From: Gymnothorax reevesii
Lineage: Eukaryota; Chordata; Actinopteri; Anguilliformes; Muraenidae
Assembly: GCA_029721435.1 (NCBI GenBank)
Contig: CM056581.1
Coordinates: 69,798,712-69,862,711 of the forward strand
Reading direction: 5' to 3'
Length of the DNA stretch: 64,000 bases
Part shown: piece by piece, positions 33,081 to 45,557 of the stretch
Position numbering within the stretch: position 1 is the first letter of the stretch
Layout of the letters: each line of letters starts with the position of its first letter
Notes under the pieces: model-generated
Seen by the model: only the letters and a program-made list of their open reading frames with translations
Databases searched by the model: none
What the model was told of the DNA's origin: nothing
Program-made: the position numbers and the translations under genes

Positions 33081-34917
33081 TGTTTAGCATCAGTTAAGTA
33101 AGTTTTTGAAATACATGCCTGGAGAGTTTAGAGTGGAGCACAGAAGGCTGTTTTTCACATCGGGCTTTTTTACTGGCAGAGAACCAGTGTGGTTCTTGTT
33201 CGCGCACCAGTTCTGTTCGGCATCCACGGAACCACTGTCATGGTTATGGTTTTTGTTCTTGTTTATGTTCATGTTTATGTTCAGGTTCAGTGTTCATGAT
33301 TTTGTATTTTATTTATTCTTTTCGGTTATTGTAATTCTCAGGCTTTTAGTCCATTCCATTTCTCAGTACCATTGCACTTATCTCCCCTTTCTTGTGATCT
33401 AGTTGGTTCAGTCTGTCTTCCCGGTCTGTGTGCTCACATACTTCAGGTGATTTAAATGATTTCTGGTGTTTAAAATATTCCTTCGATTCTCGTTTACTTC
33501 CTTCGCCTTACTGTTCTGATTACTAAAGACTAACGTGTATTTTGTATCATCGTCTACTAACACAACTAATCCATGTATATAGATTACTAACTTACTAACG
33601 AGCACTCTAGTTAAATATGTAAAGTTGCACCACTACTAATTAATACTAATTCCCTCTCAGCAATCGCCCTCTTCTAGTCTCCGCCGCTTGCTCAGCTTTA
33701 CCTGTCTCCCCCTGCGTCTCTGCGAGATCTCGCGCTCGTGCTTAATTACTTTCCTGCACTTGTTATCTGTGCACTCAGAACTTCTTGACCGGAGCTGTTT
33801 AAATGTCATAGGCCAGGGGTGGCCATATAGAGTTAAATTACTGCCAATAAAGTGTCCTGATTGTTGGTGATATATTTTTATTCTCTATTTCGTTATAAAT
33901 CTGGTCTCATATCATTACTTTTACTTTCTGCTGTCCGACAGTCTTGATCGTGTGTGCAGTATTTAATTCTCAATGTCGATGATCATGGGATTGAAGCACT
34001 ATTTTATCTCTGGTGTTGAAATAAAGCATGAAACTGTTCGATCCATCTGACTAATTTTCAGAAGCGAGGCCAAATAAGCACTGTTGTCCATCTTCAACGA
34101 AAGAAAACAGACGAATAGAAAAGAAAAGTCGATGGCTAACTATTTGCATTTTGTGAAGGTCGAACACAAACAGTTTGTACGTCTAATAATTGCTGGAATA
34201 CTCAAAAATAATACTTTCGGACACAGAGAATTTTAGGATCTCTGTCTGACAGTCGCTAAATTCGTCATAGATGCACAAAGTCCAGCGCCAATGTCGACTC
34301 ACTTTATTGAGCAGAGCTTAAACACAAACATTAATTGAAATTCTTGGTACACATCTTGAAGAAGTGAGCCGTCTGATCAAAACATTCACGTTTAATAGCT
34401 AAAAGATTCAGTCGATTTCAAGAGATTAAAAACAATAATTGACTGTCAGACACGGAGTTATATTGAAACCATCCCATTGTCGAACACGGTGTTATTTCGA
34501 ACACGTAGACACTGCGTTTCTATTTAGCCTCAGCCATCATCCTCATGACCACGGTTGTCGCTGGCGGCCATTCACTATTCTGTTCAACTTCACGGTGTAG
34601 AGATCTAGGAAATTGAGTCATAGCCCTACCTGCTGTCTAGAAGGGCCAATAACTTAGTGAGGACATTAGTGAGAAAATCCTTCGGACAAATATAATTGAG
34701 AAAATCGGCACCATGTCACCGGTAGAAAACTGCCAAAAATGATTTGTACTTGTAGGAAATGGTTCCCGTCGTATACTTATAATTGGTACGTTTTGTATTT
34801 GAAAAACTGAATACATTCGTTTGTAAATGGTGTTTTATATTTGCAAACCACACTGTATTTGTTTGCAAATCGTTTTTATACTTGCAAACCACACTTTGTT
34901 TGCACGTGAATCATTTT
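33081..34917. other. unassigned intronic DNA
   Basis: No gene recognised. The TGTTCATGTTTATGTTCAGG-type low-complexity stretch at 33240-33300 and the polypyrimidine-rich 33340-33700 recall old LTR or repeat debris, but no ends were found. Confidence 0.35.
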
Positions 34918-35013
34918 TACCCCTCAGCCCTCAAGGCTGACGGGGTATTGCTATCCTTCGTGCGGTTGGGCAGGCGGGCGTCTCCAAAAACTTCGACATC
35001 GGGCTGAGGGGTA
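34918..35013. mobile_element. 96-bp GC-rich foldback element
   Basis: TACCCCTCAGCCC at the left and GGGCTGAGGGGTA at the right are exact inverted copies. The interior carries GGCTGACGGGGTATTGC and CGGTTGGGCAGGCGGGCG. It sits in AT-rich sequence made of repeated TTTGCAAA(C/T)CACA motifs (34790-35080). Confidence 0.7.
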
Positions 35014-35130
35014 TTCCGTGCATTGCACGCCTATTTTTATATTTGCAAATCACATTGTATTTGTTTGTGAATTTTTGTGCATTTGTAAAACATGTTCGGT
35101 TTGTATATTAGGTTTTAGCAGTAATTTAAC

Positions 35131-35640
35131 TCCATATGGCCAACTCTGGTCCTGCAGAGCTGCAGTGTCTGCTGATTTTTGGTGTTACTCAGCACTCGAT
35201 TGATGGATTAAAGTAGTTGATTACACAATTAACTGATCTCATCTGGTGTCTCAGTTTTAATTTGGTAATAATGAGCCAATCAAGCAATTAGCAGGAACAA
35301 CCCACAAGACTCCTAGAGCCAATTAAGCAGACTTGCAGGTTGTGACAGCAGTCTACGTATTAACCAAGATACGTCAATGTGGTTGGATATTTAGCGTAGT
35401 TGTAATGCAAACAAAGTAGAAGTACAGATAAAAGCTTATAGTGCAGGGGTGGATAACACTGGTCCAGTAGAACCAGAGGATGTGCTGAGTTTGGTTTTAT
35501 CCACCCAGTTTAAACCTAAGACACCAGGTGAGATAAGTGAAGTGTGTAATCAACTGCTTTAATTCATGAATTAAGTGCTGAGTAACACTTAAAACCAGCA
35601 GACACTGCGGCTCACCAGGACCAGGGTTGGCCACCCCTGT
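35131..35640. mobile_element. MITE with ~130-bp terminal inverted repeats
   Basis: The left arm (GGCCAACTCTGGTCCTGCAG, then GCAGTGTCTGCTG and TACTCAGCAC) is mirrored by the right arm (GTGCTGAGTAAC, CAGCAGACACTGCGG, GACCAGGGTTGGCCA). A further copy of the end motif lies at about 35440-35470. No coding capacity. The GGTCCTGG-type end is common among fish MITEs, class unknown. Confidence 0.75.
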
Positions 35641-36194
35641 CATAGGCTGTCTGTGTGATTCCTGTACGTGTCTTAGCTTTCGCCAATTTTCGTGGTTAGG
35701 GCTTCCCTCATATGATTCTCCCATTGTAATTAGTCTGATCCAGCTCACCTGTTCCCTGCATGGCATGCGACTTCCCTCTCGCCTATTTAAGAGTCCTCAC
35801 TTTGTCAGAACTTTGATCAATATTTCTTTGTGCAGAGTGCCGTGTATGCCATTGAGTATTGTTTTTTTTCGAGTGGTTTGTTAGACTTCGCTTCTTGCCA
35901 TTGCCCTTCTTGTATTGTTTTGTCTTTTTGGATTTTGACCCATTTTTGTATGACCATGATTTCTGTGTTTGGATGTCCTGTGTATGACCCTTGGCTTTGT
36001 TCATCGACTACGACTTTTACTTACCGCCTATGTACCTTTGCTCATCTGTCTTCCTGGTTCTGGCCTTGGATTTCGTATTGTGGCTTGGCAATTGGGTTGT
36101 TGGTTTTTTTTTGCCTTGATTCGGACTTCATTAAACATATACATTTTTTGGATTTCCATCTCTTGCGTGTGGTTCCTGAACGCTACGTCACAAC
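35638..36194 (+). mobile_element. probable solo LTR of a gypsy-type element
   Basis: The interval begins TGTCATAGG and ends ACGTCACA. It is T-rich with strings such as TTTGGATTTTGACCC and CCTTGATTCGGACTTCATTAAA. These resemble the R/U5 part of fish Ty3/gypsy LTRs, including an ATTAAA polyadenylation-like signal about 60 bp before the end. No 5-bp target duplication or internal region was found, so the call is tentative. Confidence 0.4.
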
Positions 36195-36585
36195 CAATCA
36201 CTATGTAGCAAACTAGTTCTGCAGTCCAGTCCAGTTTGCTTGTTTGTCTTGACTGGTCCAGTACACTCCCACACATGACGCATATATCATCATGATGCCC
36301 ACACGGATCCGACCGTCATCGGTTTCTTGCTGAGAACAAATATTTTAGGGTTTGAATCTACCAATTTTCAGTCAAAATGCCCCGAACTTTGTGAATTATA
36401 TCCACACTGGTCCTCTGCCCATAGAAAAGCCCTGTTTGTGGGTCTAGAATGGAAAATTTTGAATAAACTTGGGGAAACAAAATTATACGAGGCCATGACA
36501 AATCACCGCCACACTGAGGAGGGGGGTGGGAGCAAGTAAGCACAGGATACCTGCATGTCCTTTCATTTCCGTTTGGATATTCTAG

Positions 36586-36694
36586 GAACTGCAAACCGCG
36601 GAACAGGCCATCCTTCCGGCAAATTCTGCTGCACCTGGATATTGCATCAGCTGACGTGCTGTCTACTCCGCAGGAGACGTACTTCAAATCCCAG
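36586..36694 (+). CDS. map3k12: map3k12 (DLK) exon: kinase subdomain XI
   Basis: The acceptor TTCTAG|G precedes 36586; the donor CAG|GTATAC follows 36694. 109 nt: one base completing the Trp codon from the previous exon, then 36 codons, ending in phase 0. It encodes [20 protein letters not shown], then [16 protein letters not shown]. The Arg in PRNRPSF is the invariant subdomain XI Arg that closes the kinase fold. [17 protein letters not shown] matches MAP3K12; the MAP3K13 paralogue has a slightly different string here from what I recall of the family ([15 protein letters not shown]). A 3.7-kb intron precedes it and a 17.7-kb intron follows. Confidence 0.94.
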
Positions 36695-37029
36695 GTATAC
36701 CCAGCCTGCTTCATGCCCTGGTAACAGTGTGTGACTGCTGTGTACGAAGGGAGGGAAGGATTCTGTAGATTAGTGCGTACTCTGAGAGACGACAGTTCTG
36801 ACTGGCTGAAGACACTCAGACAAACAGACTGATTCACAGATAAACACACTGATCTCTGTTTGTGGAAAAAAAGAAATTGAGTAATAGCACTGATCTGGGA
36901 TCAGTTAAAGCTTTCATCTGCGTATAGAGGATATTAGTGACAGGCTTGGCAGGAAGCTTGACAAACCGTCATGGACGGACAGACAGACTTAAAGACAGAC
37001 AGTCTTGTGCAAACAGACTGACTCAGACA

Positions 37030-37202
37030 GACAAATTGACTGCAGTTGCCTGAAAATATATTTGCCCTCTCCTCGATTTATTCTATTTTTACATATTTAT
37101 CGTACTTCAACAATTCAGATCATCAAACTAATGTTAATATTAGACTGAGATAACCTGAGTAAACATAAAATGTACTTTTCAAATGATGATTTCAAATAGT
37201 TG
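37030..37202 (+). mobile_element. Tc1-like terminal fragment
   Basis: TGCCTGAAAATATATTTGCC and TTCAGATCATCAAACTAATG follow the same pattern as the end of the Tc1 fragment at 9697-9830 (TTCAGATCATCCAAATAATG). It is broken at 37203 by the next Tc1 element. Confidence 0.6.
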
Positions 37203-38215
37203 TGCTCAAAAAGTTTGCATACCCTAGCTGAGTTTGTGATATGTTGGCATTTATTTTGAACATCATGCAGAAAACGTGCCTTTTATCAAAGGATAGTGAT
37301 CATGTGAAGTGATTTATCATCACATAGGTGTTTAGCTCCTTTTCAAATCATAATGATAACTAAAATCAGCTAAATGGCCCTGATCATAAGTTTATATACC
37401 CTTGAATGTTTGACCTTATTATATGGACACAAGGTTTAACTGGCTATTACGGGTTCCACACCCGTGGCTTTTTAAATTGTAACTAGTGTCTGTGTATAAT
37501 CATTGAGTTTGTTGGCTCCCTAGTGGATGCACTGAACTGGCTAGACACTGAGCCATGGGGAACAGAAAAGAACTGTCTAAGGACCGACGTAACTAGATAG
37601 TTCAACTTTTTAAAGATGGGGAGGATATAAAAAGATATGCAAAGACTTGAAAATGCCAGTTAGTCCTGTTCAGTCCGTGATTAAGAGGTGGAAAGTTAGG
37701 GGATATGTTGATACCAAGCCAAGGTCAGGAAGGCCAAAAAAGATTTCAGCCCAGACTGCCAGGAAAATTGTTTGGGGCGCAAAGAAAAATCCACAAGCTA
37801 CAATAAGGAGATACTTTTCAACAATGGTCAGTTTGCTAGAGGAAAGCCATTATTGCACCAACCTCTCAAAAAAAGCCCACCTTAAATATGCCAAACAATA
37901 CCTTGACACACCTCACAACTTCTTGAATATTGTCATTTGGAATCACGAGACCAAAATAGAACTTCATCGTCTCAACCATAAACACTGTGTTCGGAGAGCA
38001 GTCAACACCATTCCCACTGTAAAGCATGGTGGCGGCTCTCTGATGTTTTGGGGGTGTGTGAGCACGAAAGGCACAGGGAATCTTGTGAAAATCAATGGCA
38101 AGATGAATTCAGCATGCTATCAGGAAATACTGGCAGACAATACTGCTGCACATGGGACACACAGTGGCAGACAAACTAACCCTGGAAATCTTTTTCCAGC
38201 ACTGCAGTGATCCTA
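37203..38215 (+). mobile_element. Tc1/mariner element (Tc1-E), right end lost
   Basis: Starts TGTGCTCAAAAAGTTTGCAT, a typical Tc1 end in fish. An untranslated leader follows, then a transposase relic (37555-38210). No inverted right terminus is visible after 38215. Confidence 0.8.
37555..38210 (+). pseudogene. Tc1-E transposase, degenerate
   Basis: Begins MGNRKELSKDRR. It has a helix-turn-helix area (PVSPVQSVIKRWKVRGYVDT), the GRPKKISAQTARKIV linker, a first catalytic segment (WNHETKIELHRLNHKHCVRR, where an Asp/Glu pair is expected) and TVKHGGGSLMFWGCVSTKGT leading to the second region. The last block with the second Asp and the Glu is absent. Internal deletion after QATIRR and several stops are visible. 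Confidence 0.82.
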
Positions 38216-39110
38216 CAGCTGTCACAGAGCTTTGGCCACAGTTTGACCACTACCTTTCGCCCTATTATAGCAAAAAAAATGCATATAGGCCTATACATTA
38301 CTGCCAAAAACAGAAGCACTGAGTCCATAATTTATAAACGCGAGAAGGTTCGAGCTGCAGGCGCAACAGACACTGTTGAGAAAAGCTAAGTAAATAAATA
38401 AGTAACAAGCCTCTTTTAACAGGGACTTAGTCATTGGTAACAACAGTGACATATCAAATAGGTGCAGATTATCCATTATAAGCAAACAAATGGCTGACTT
38501 GACTTTATGAAGCCCCTGTGTGTATATACTAGTCTCTAACATTATTACAAAGCTTTGTCCAAAGCCCAATTGTCACAGACTGGCTTTTCTACATAATATT
38601 CTCAAACAACCAACTTTTATCTTGAATAAACATGAAATCCCAAATCCTGACACAAAAACACCTACTAGCTAGCTAGCTCACCGTGAACAGCTGCTGCAAA
38701 CGCGAGAAACTAGAGGAGGGAAATGGCCTTCTGGTTACAGTGACCAGATCCGAATAAGCCCTTGAAAATATCTAGCTATATGTTTAAGTGTAAAAGCCCT
38801 TGGGTAAATATCAGTCTTTAATAAAACCTTGAAACAAGCAGCCATGTATGAAACCAATCCGAATGGCTGTTAAGTAATTTGATAACGTTACTTGACGTTG
38901 ACTAGCTAGCTAGGCAGTTATATTACGTACTCGACCATACATGATTACAACCCCTGGCAAAGATGATGGAATCATCACACATTGAGAATGTGAATCCAGG
39001 TTTTTGCTTCATAGCAAATAAAGGAATTGTAGATATGACTCAAAACAATGAAATTTTTATTTTTACATTTTTTTCATTCTGTCATTCCGTCCGAAGTCAT
39101 TATTTGTCCG
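38216..39110. other. unassigned intronic DNA
   Basis: No gene recognised. GCTAGCTAGCT-type motifs occur at 38660 and 38900. Confidence 0.35.
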
Positions 39111-39440
39111 ATCAATATCTTGAATATTGTTCATTGGATTCTTTTCAAATTTGACACACATATTCTCTGCCACATGGAGAAGTGCGAGGCAAAGTGTCGG
39201 CCATCTGGGATGATTTTTCACAAAATATCGCCGTTTTCCTGTTTTTGAACTTAGAAATTTTCAACTGGGTTCAATGTAAATTTGACCAGTCAATATTGAA
39301 AATATTATACATTGGATTCTTTTGAAATTTTCCACTCATTCTCTACCACAGGTAGAGGTGCTGTGCAAATAGTCGGCCATCTGGGATGATTTTTCACAAA
39401 CATTTTGCCGTTTTCCTGTTTTTGGGCTAAGAAATGATTG
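39111..39440. repeat. two tandem copies of a ~177-bp repeat
   Basis: TCGGCCATCTGGGATGATTT starts at 39197 and again at 39373 (176 bp apart). CATTGGATTCTTTT lies in the same relative position in both. No coding frame shared. Confidence 0.85.
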
Positions 39441-39736
39441 GGGACGTCGGGGTATTAGTAAGCTGTGCTCACTTGTTGTTTATTAGCTTAACATTCACGC
39501 TTCTTGAAATACTCCAAAAACAAATCAGATTAAATTGTTTTAATTAATAGCATATTTCTTTCATAATCAATGAGGAGAAAAAATGTGGAATTACTGAATG
39601 TTGAGGAATATATATATATGGAATCACCTTGTAACAGGCATTTTAAAAAAATGCTGCAGCATAAATCTGAATATGCAAATTAGCAGTTGAAAGCGAAAGC
39701 TTATGAGGTGTTGGACTTAGCCAATTGAGAGGAAAC

Positions 39737-40350
39737 ATGGCACCAGGAGGTGCAATAGAAACAGTGGAAAGGATTAGAAAGCTGCTCCGAGAAGGTTATT
39801 CTACACGGAAAGTGGCAAACGATGTAGGTTTTTTGGAGTCATGTGCGTCTTAAATTTGTTGCAAACAAAATTGAAAGGTTAAGAAAGGAAAGCATACGGG
39901 TAGACCACTGAAGATGTCAAAGTGTCAAGACAGAAAACTCAAAGCAGTATACCTTGAATATAGAAACTGCACGAGAGAGCACAGTTAGAAACTGGCTTAA
40001 TATTATGGTATTTACTGTACATACAGTAAAAAAACAGCAATAACACCTAACCAGATAGCAACATGACAATGGGCAAGAGATAAATAATCATTGAGTGTGT
40101 ATGATTGGATGACTGATATTCAGTGATAAATCTCCAATCTCCATTGGCCTGGGCGAGGATGCTGGAACTTTTATCTGGTGTTGTTCCAATGACACATATA
40201 AGGATAACTGCTTAAAAAAGAACAAGTGAATGTCCCCAATCATTTATAATATGGGGTCAGGTGAAGGACCTTGTGTTTACTCAGAATATTTTTGGCTAAT
40301 ATTAAAAATTAGCTTCATGATCTGCAGATATGCAATCCAACTGGTAGTTC
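39737..40350 (+). pseudogene. highly degenerate Tc1-like transposase
   Basis: From the ATG at 39737: MAPGGAIETVERIRKLLREG, then YSTRKVANDVG, a Tc1 N-terminal helix-turn-helix pattern. Further down, a stretch near 40120-40150 (SDKSPISIGLGEDAG-like in shifting frames) and the 40240-40290 stretch (MGSGEGPCVYS) sit at the distance expected for the catalytic core. Stops and frameshifts are frequent. Confidence 0.5.
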
Positions 40351-41319
40351 ATTCACAGCAAAATGGTACAAGGTGAGGACAGAGCCATGGAGAGAGTAGT
40401 TGAAGACAGAAGCCTGGATTATGAGAGACACTTCAGAACATTTGTAACTGTTAAGCTGGGCTGCAGTCAATGGCTAATGGCTTCAAGGAGGCTGCCAGGT
40501 GTTTTGCTGGCTTCGCCAGCGCTGAACTGCTCTGGAGAAGAAGAAGGTTGCTTAAGAGGAACTTAGCCCTTATCATAGACCTGAATCAAGGATGGAAGCT
40601 TGTTCTTACCAAACTTTACAAAGAGAGTGGGCCAGGGCCGGGGTGGGATCATTTTTCAGCCCGGGAATTTCATGCATAAACTGGCCCACTTCTTACTGTG
40701 GAGGCATTTTATTAAATGAAGCGTAATTGATCAACTTAATATTTTCTGTCCCTTTTTATTGGGTTTTTGTTGACCACTTAATGGAATAACACTTCACTTC
40801 AACATTCTGTTGATTTTGTTAATTAACTAAAAAGTGCATAATGTAGCCCAGTGACCTATACAACATAAATCTTAGTGGGAAAGTTCAAACAGCAGTCCAC
40901 ATTTCCAACTGGAAACTCCCTAATACAAAACTCAGAAATGTACAAGTTGGAAAGAATAGTCTTTCATATAAGCAGTGAAATCAAATGTTACAAAATATTG
41001 AATAAATAATTTGAAATAAAAGAAAGCTATATTTGGGTTCCTTACAGACTCTCTCTGTTTTTGGGTCGTACAACAGGCCTATGCCAGTACCTGATCAGAC
41101 AGTACCTGATTCAAAGCATCAACAGCCGCAGTGTGGCATCTCAGTAGGTGCAGCTAAAGAAAGCCCCTCTGGAGGGTTATATGGTTAGGATAGGAAGTGA
41201 GGAGACGGAGGCAGATGAGGAGGATGGTGGACTCACAGAGATAGTTTGAACTTCAAAGCAGGACCTGTTCTTCTTGCAAAAACTGCCCCATCTGTGTCTA
41301 CCTAATTTTCTCACAGTTC

Positions 41320-41440
41320 AACTTCTTCACCGATGCCTACCATTTCATTGGTATGGCATACCAGTTTCTTTTGACACTTTCAAGCACACAGGTTGCCTGT
41401 GAAAGGAGTTTTTCAACCCTAAAATAAGTTAAAAGTAGAC
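41320..41440 (+). pseudogene. hAT transposase C-terminal fragment
   Basis: The frame reads FNFFTDAYHFIGMAYQFLLT, then LSSTQVACERSFSTLK, a stop, then VKSRL. ERSFSTLKxVKxxLR is the conserved core of the hAT C-terminal dimerisation domain. The stop (TAA) after STLK and the foldback inserted 20 bp further on show it is inactive. Confidence 0.75.
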
Positions 41441-41450
41441 TGTAAAGTTG

Positions 41451-41684
41451 TCCAGTTGCGGAACACGAACAGAGAATTGGGTAGCAGAAACTTCCATTTA
41501 GAACAATTATTAGTCCTGACCTGTTCCTAATCGGGGAGAACAAGCCGCACCTGTTAAATGTGAAGTTCTCTCGGAGTGAACCCTCTGTTAATTATGAAAA
41601 TGACTGAGAACAGGACAGGGCTAATAATTGTTTTAAACGGAAGTTTTTTGCGATCCAATTCTCTGTTCGTGTTCCGCAACTGGA
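41451..41684. mobile_element. 234-bp foldback inserted in the hAT transposase
   Basis: TCCAGTTGCGGAACACGAAC at the left is the exact inverse of GTTCGTGTTCCGCAACTGGA at the right. The arms continue as near-perfect copies for about 100 bases (AGAGAATTGG, AACAATTATTAG, CTGTTC). Almost the whole insert can fold into a hairpin. Confidence 0.85.
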
Positions 41685-42930
41685 CTGAATACTGCCCATG
41701 ATTTAATCGCTGTTAGATCGCATACGGAGATAAACCGTGTCTTCGGTTGCCAATTACGATAATTGGAAAACGCGTCAATAAAAGAAAGATTGAGAACTAC
41801 TAATTGCAGTCAAAAAGGGACGTGTCTCAGCACCCCCGTTGGCTACACCACTGAATTACGATAGTAGAAAACGGATTATCGTGGCTTGTTGCGAAAGAAG
41901 CCTCGCAAACTAATTAATAAAGACGTACTTGACCTCATGCGACCTCATTTGCTATCAAAAATAAATTTGACTGTCCCTCCACCAGTTGGTATAAGCACCT
42001 GCTGATCAAGGAAAGTAAACTACGAAAGGTTTAAGTCATTATGCTTTGAAGGGCGAGGTTTTGGCTTCCCTTTCTTATGGCCGACGAACCGTCACTGAAG
42101 GAGATTGAATTTAAGCCTAGGCTACACTGTGCTTATAAGAACAGATTTCAGCTTTCCAAACTTTTGCCTGTAACATATCTTATACCTTTGCAAACGTTAA
42201 CCATATCGCTTTACCAGATACAAATTGGCTCTGTCCTTGGGAAAATAGATCTGGCAGCTTCACACATTTGGAAGCATCTTCTTCTAGTGCCTTTCTGTTT
42301 TTAATCCTGGCCTTTGCGGCCCCTCCTGGCCTCTTCTTGCCCTCCATCCACAACGCACCTCTCAGGTGCAACTACGCATAACCCCAGAATCACTCCCGCG
42401 CACGCACAGAACACGCTTGCTGATCGTGCACGTCGAGTGGCAGAAAGGCTATGATTGGACAATCCAGCTCCCATTCCCATCATTCCCTGTTCCACTGTAG
42501 CCTAACTTCTGAGAGCAAAACATATAGTAGGCCTATAGGCTGTGTTTTGATGGCTTTTTACATGCCCTAATAAACAATTTGTTTTTGTAACAATTTATGA
42601 AAATACATAGGACAATGTAGCTAGGCCTACCGCGTCATGAATTAAGATTTACATTGCATCTTGAGTCACCATAAGTGAGTATTTAACAATGTTGATCAGG
42701 TATATATATAAACAACGTATCATTGTATGTTGAGGAGAATTGCGTTAATTTATGGTTGCAGACTGCTGCAAATGCGGTGTCTATAAAGTGGTATGGTGGC
42801 CGCCATAGCACTAGAGCTGGGGATCGGAATTTTGATGTAAGCAAGTTGTCAGCAATATGAAGAAAGTGTTGCCCGGCCCACCGGGAAAGCTCCCGGCTCT
42901 CCCAGCGGCCACCCCGGCATTGGAGTGGGT

Positions 42931-43786
42931 TGAGAAGGATGCGGTCTCAGTCCTGTGCCCTGATTAGAATTGGAAGCTTGTTCTTGAAAGCTTGGGTTGA
43001 TGATTAGGCTTGTGTTAACTTGAGCTCAGGCCCAGTCCTGGATAAAGATGGGAAGCTTGTTCCAAATAACTAAATGACAATATAGACTCCTGAGAGAAAT
43101 GCCTGCCACTTGTTTCATGAGATGAAGGCTCAACTCATGAAGCTATCACTGGGATTTCAAACAAGACAAACAAACAAGACTATACAATTCAGCAACTTGC
43201 ACATGAACTAGAGGGCTTAAATACTCCTGACCCGGCCATTAGGCGACAACTGTGTGATGGGATTCAGCCAAACAGGTAGACACTCACACAGGACATAAAA
43301 CAATCACAACACACATACATCTTATAGATACGGTGGCTGCTGAATTGTGAAATGACACAAAAGGGATTCACATGAGGGTTGTAACAGATCTGAAACATTT
43401 TAGTGTCTGAAATATGCAAAAATGGAATTGGGAAGGTGGTAAATATGGGGGGCAAAATAAGGGGGAAAATTCACAGCGCTGTGTACAGGAGCACAAACAG
43501 GCTGTTGTCAGTGCAGCAGTAAGTAGTGTCTCTTGGCTTTAATCTAATGGTACAGATGCTCATCTCCCTACTTGCATTTCTCATAATGGATTTTTCTGTC
43601 AGAGCAGCAAGAGAAGAGCAACTGGGAGGAACGTATCGATCGTTTGAATGGGAGAAAGAGGGGGATTGATGGAGAGGGAAAAGAGGGGATGGAGAGAAAG
43701 AGAGAGGGAGGAAACGGAACAACCTGCTGGTGGCAGGGGTGGAGGGAGAGGATGCAGAGGGCTTGTGAGAGAGCTTAATAAACTCA
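42931..43786. other. unassigned DNA with a purine-rich tract
   Basis: No gene recognised. A GA-rich tract occupies 43645-43715. GGAAGCTTGTTC-type strings recur near 40596, 42970 and 43046, on both sides of the hAT element, suggesting an older repeat into which it inserted. Confidence 0.4.
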
Positions 43787-45554
43787 CCCCCTGACTGACT
43801 CAGACTCACCTTCACTCCCTAACTGACTCACAATCACCCTCACCCCCTCACTGACTCTCCAACTTACTCACTCACCACCTCACTGACGCACCAACTTACA
43901 CTCACCCTCACCCCCTCACTGACTAACCAGCTTACACACACTTACCCCCTCACTGACTCAGCAACTTACTCACACCCACCCTCACCCGCTCACTGACACA
44001 CCAAATTACTCATCCTCACCCTCTCACTGACTCACCAACTTACTCTCACCCACCCTCACCCCTCAGTGACTCACCAACTTACTCACACTCACCCCCTCAC
44101 TGACTCACCAACTTACTCACACCCACCCTCACCCTCTCACTGAGTCACCAACTCACTCACACTCACCCTCACCACTCACTGACTCACACTCACACCCTCA
44201 CTCGCTCACCAACTTACTCTCACCCACCCTCACCACCTCAGTGACTGACCAACTTACTCACACTCACCCCCTCACTTACTCACACTCACCCGTCACTGAC
44301 TCACCAACTTACACTCACACTCACCACCCCCGCTGACTCACAAACTTACTCACACCCACTCTCACCCCCTCACTGACTTACCAAACTACTGACCCTCACC
44401 CCCTCACCGACTCACCAACTTACTCACACTTACCCTCACCCCCACACTGACTCACCAACTTACTCACACTCACCCCCTCAATGACTCTCACTCACCCCCT
44501 CACTAACTCACCAACTTACTCACACTCACCCCTCGCAGACTCACCAATTTACTCACACTCACTCACTCACTGACTCACCAACTGAATCACACCCACCCTT
44601 ACTCCATCAAGGACTGACAAACTTACTCACATTCACTCTCACACCCTCACTGACCTACCAACTTACTCACACTCACCCTCACCCCCTCACTGCCTCACCA
44701 ACTTACTCACACCCACCCTCACCCCCTCAGCGACTCACCAAACTACTCTCACTCACCCTCACACCCTCACTGACTCACCAACTTACTCACAATCACCCTG
44801 ACTGACTCACCAACTGAATCACACCCACCCTTACTCCATCAAGGACTGACAAATTTACTCACATTCACCCTCACACCCTCACTGACCCACCAACTTACTC
44901 ACACTCACCCTCACCCCGTCACTGACTGAAAAACTTTGTCACACTCACCCTCACCCCCTCACTGACTCACCAACTTACTCACACTAACTCACTGACCCCC
45001 CAACTTACTCACACCCACACTCACCCCCTCAGCGACTCACCAAACTACTCTCACTCACCCACTGACTCACCAACTTACTCACAATCACCCTCACTGACTC
45101 AACAACTTACTCACAATCACCCTCACCACTCACTCTCCAACTTACTGTCACTCCCCCTCACTCCCTCACTGACTCGCACTCAATCACTCACTCACCTTTA
45201 CCCCCTCACTGACTCACCAACTTACTCACAGTCACCCTCACCCCCTCATTGACTCAGCAACTTACTTACCCTCACCACTTATTGACTCACTCTCACCCCT
45301 TCACTGACTCACCAACTTGCTCACACCCACCCTCACCCCCTCACTGACTTACCAAACTACTGACCCTCACCCCCTCACCGACTCACCAACTTACTCACAC
45401 TTGCCCTCACCCCCTCACTGACTCAGCAACTTACTCTCACTCACCCTCACCCCCTCACTGACTCACACTCACCCTAAACCCCTCCCTGACTCACCAACTT
45501 ACTCACACTCAGCCTCACCCACTCACTGACTCAACAACTTACTCAAACTCACCC
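43787..45554. repeat. CACTC-rich minisatellite, block A (~40-bp units)
   Basis: About 1.77 kb built from variants of CTCACTGACTCACCAACTTA plus CTCACACTCACCCTCACCC, in units of roughly 40 bp with frequent deletions and substitutions. Strongly strand-asymmetric: few G residues on the + strand. No real coding capacity. Confidence 0.95.
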
Positions 45555-45557
45555 TTA

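Larger units (their letters stand above)
40633..42922 (+). mobile_element. hAT transposon, decayed
   Basis: The left end CAGGGCCGGGGTGGGATC pairs with the inverted right end (GGCCACCCCGGCATTG), both with the CAG/CAA-G start seen in hAT. Flanking 8-mers are GAGTGGGC (40625-40632) and GAGTGGGT (42923-42930), seven of eight identical, as expected for an old hAT duplication. A hAT C-terminal dimerisation segment is found inside (41320-41440). A 234-bp foldback is nested at 41451. Confidence 0.75.

Noticed and set aside
40363..40679. Two overlapping + strand frames of 67-69 codons
   Set aside because: They lie at the end of a Tc1 relic and run into the hAT terminal repeat, with no independent domain.
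43787..45554. Array considered as a CRISPR
   Set aside because: No constant repeat separated by unique spacers; every unit is a variant of the same CACTC sequence, in a vertebrate genome.
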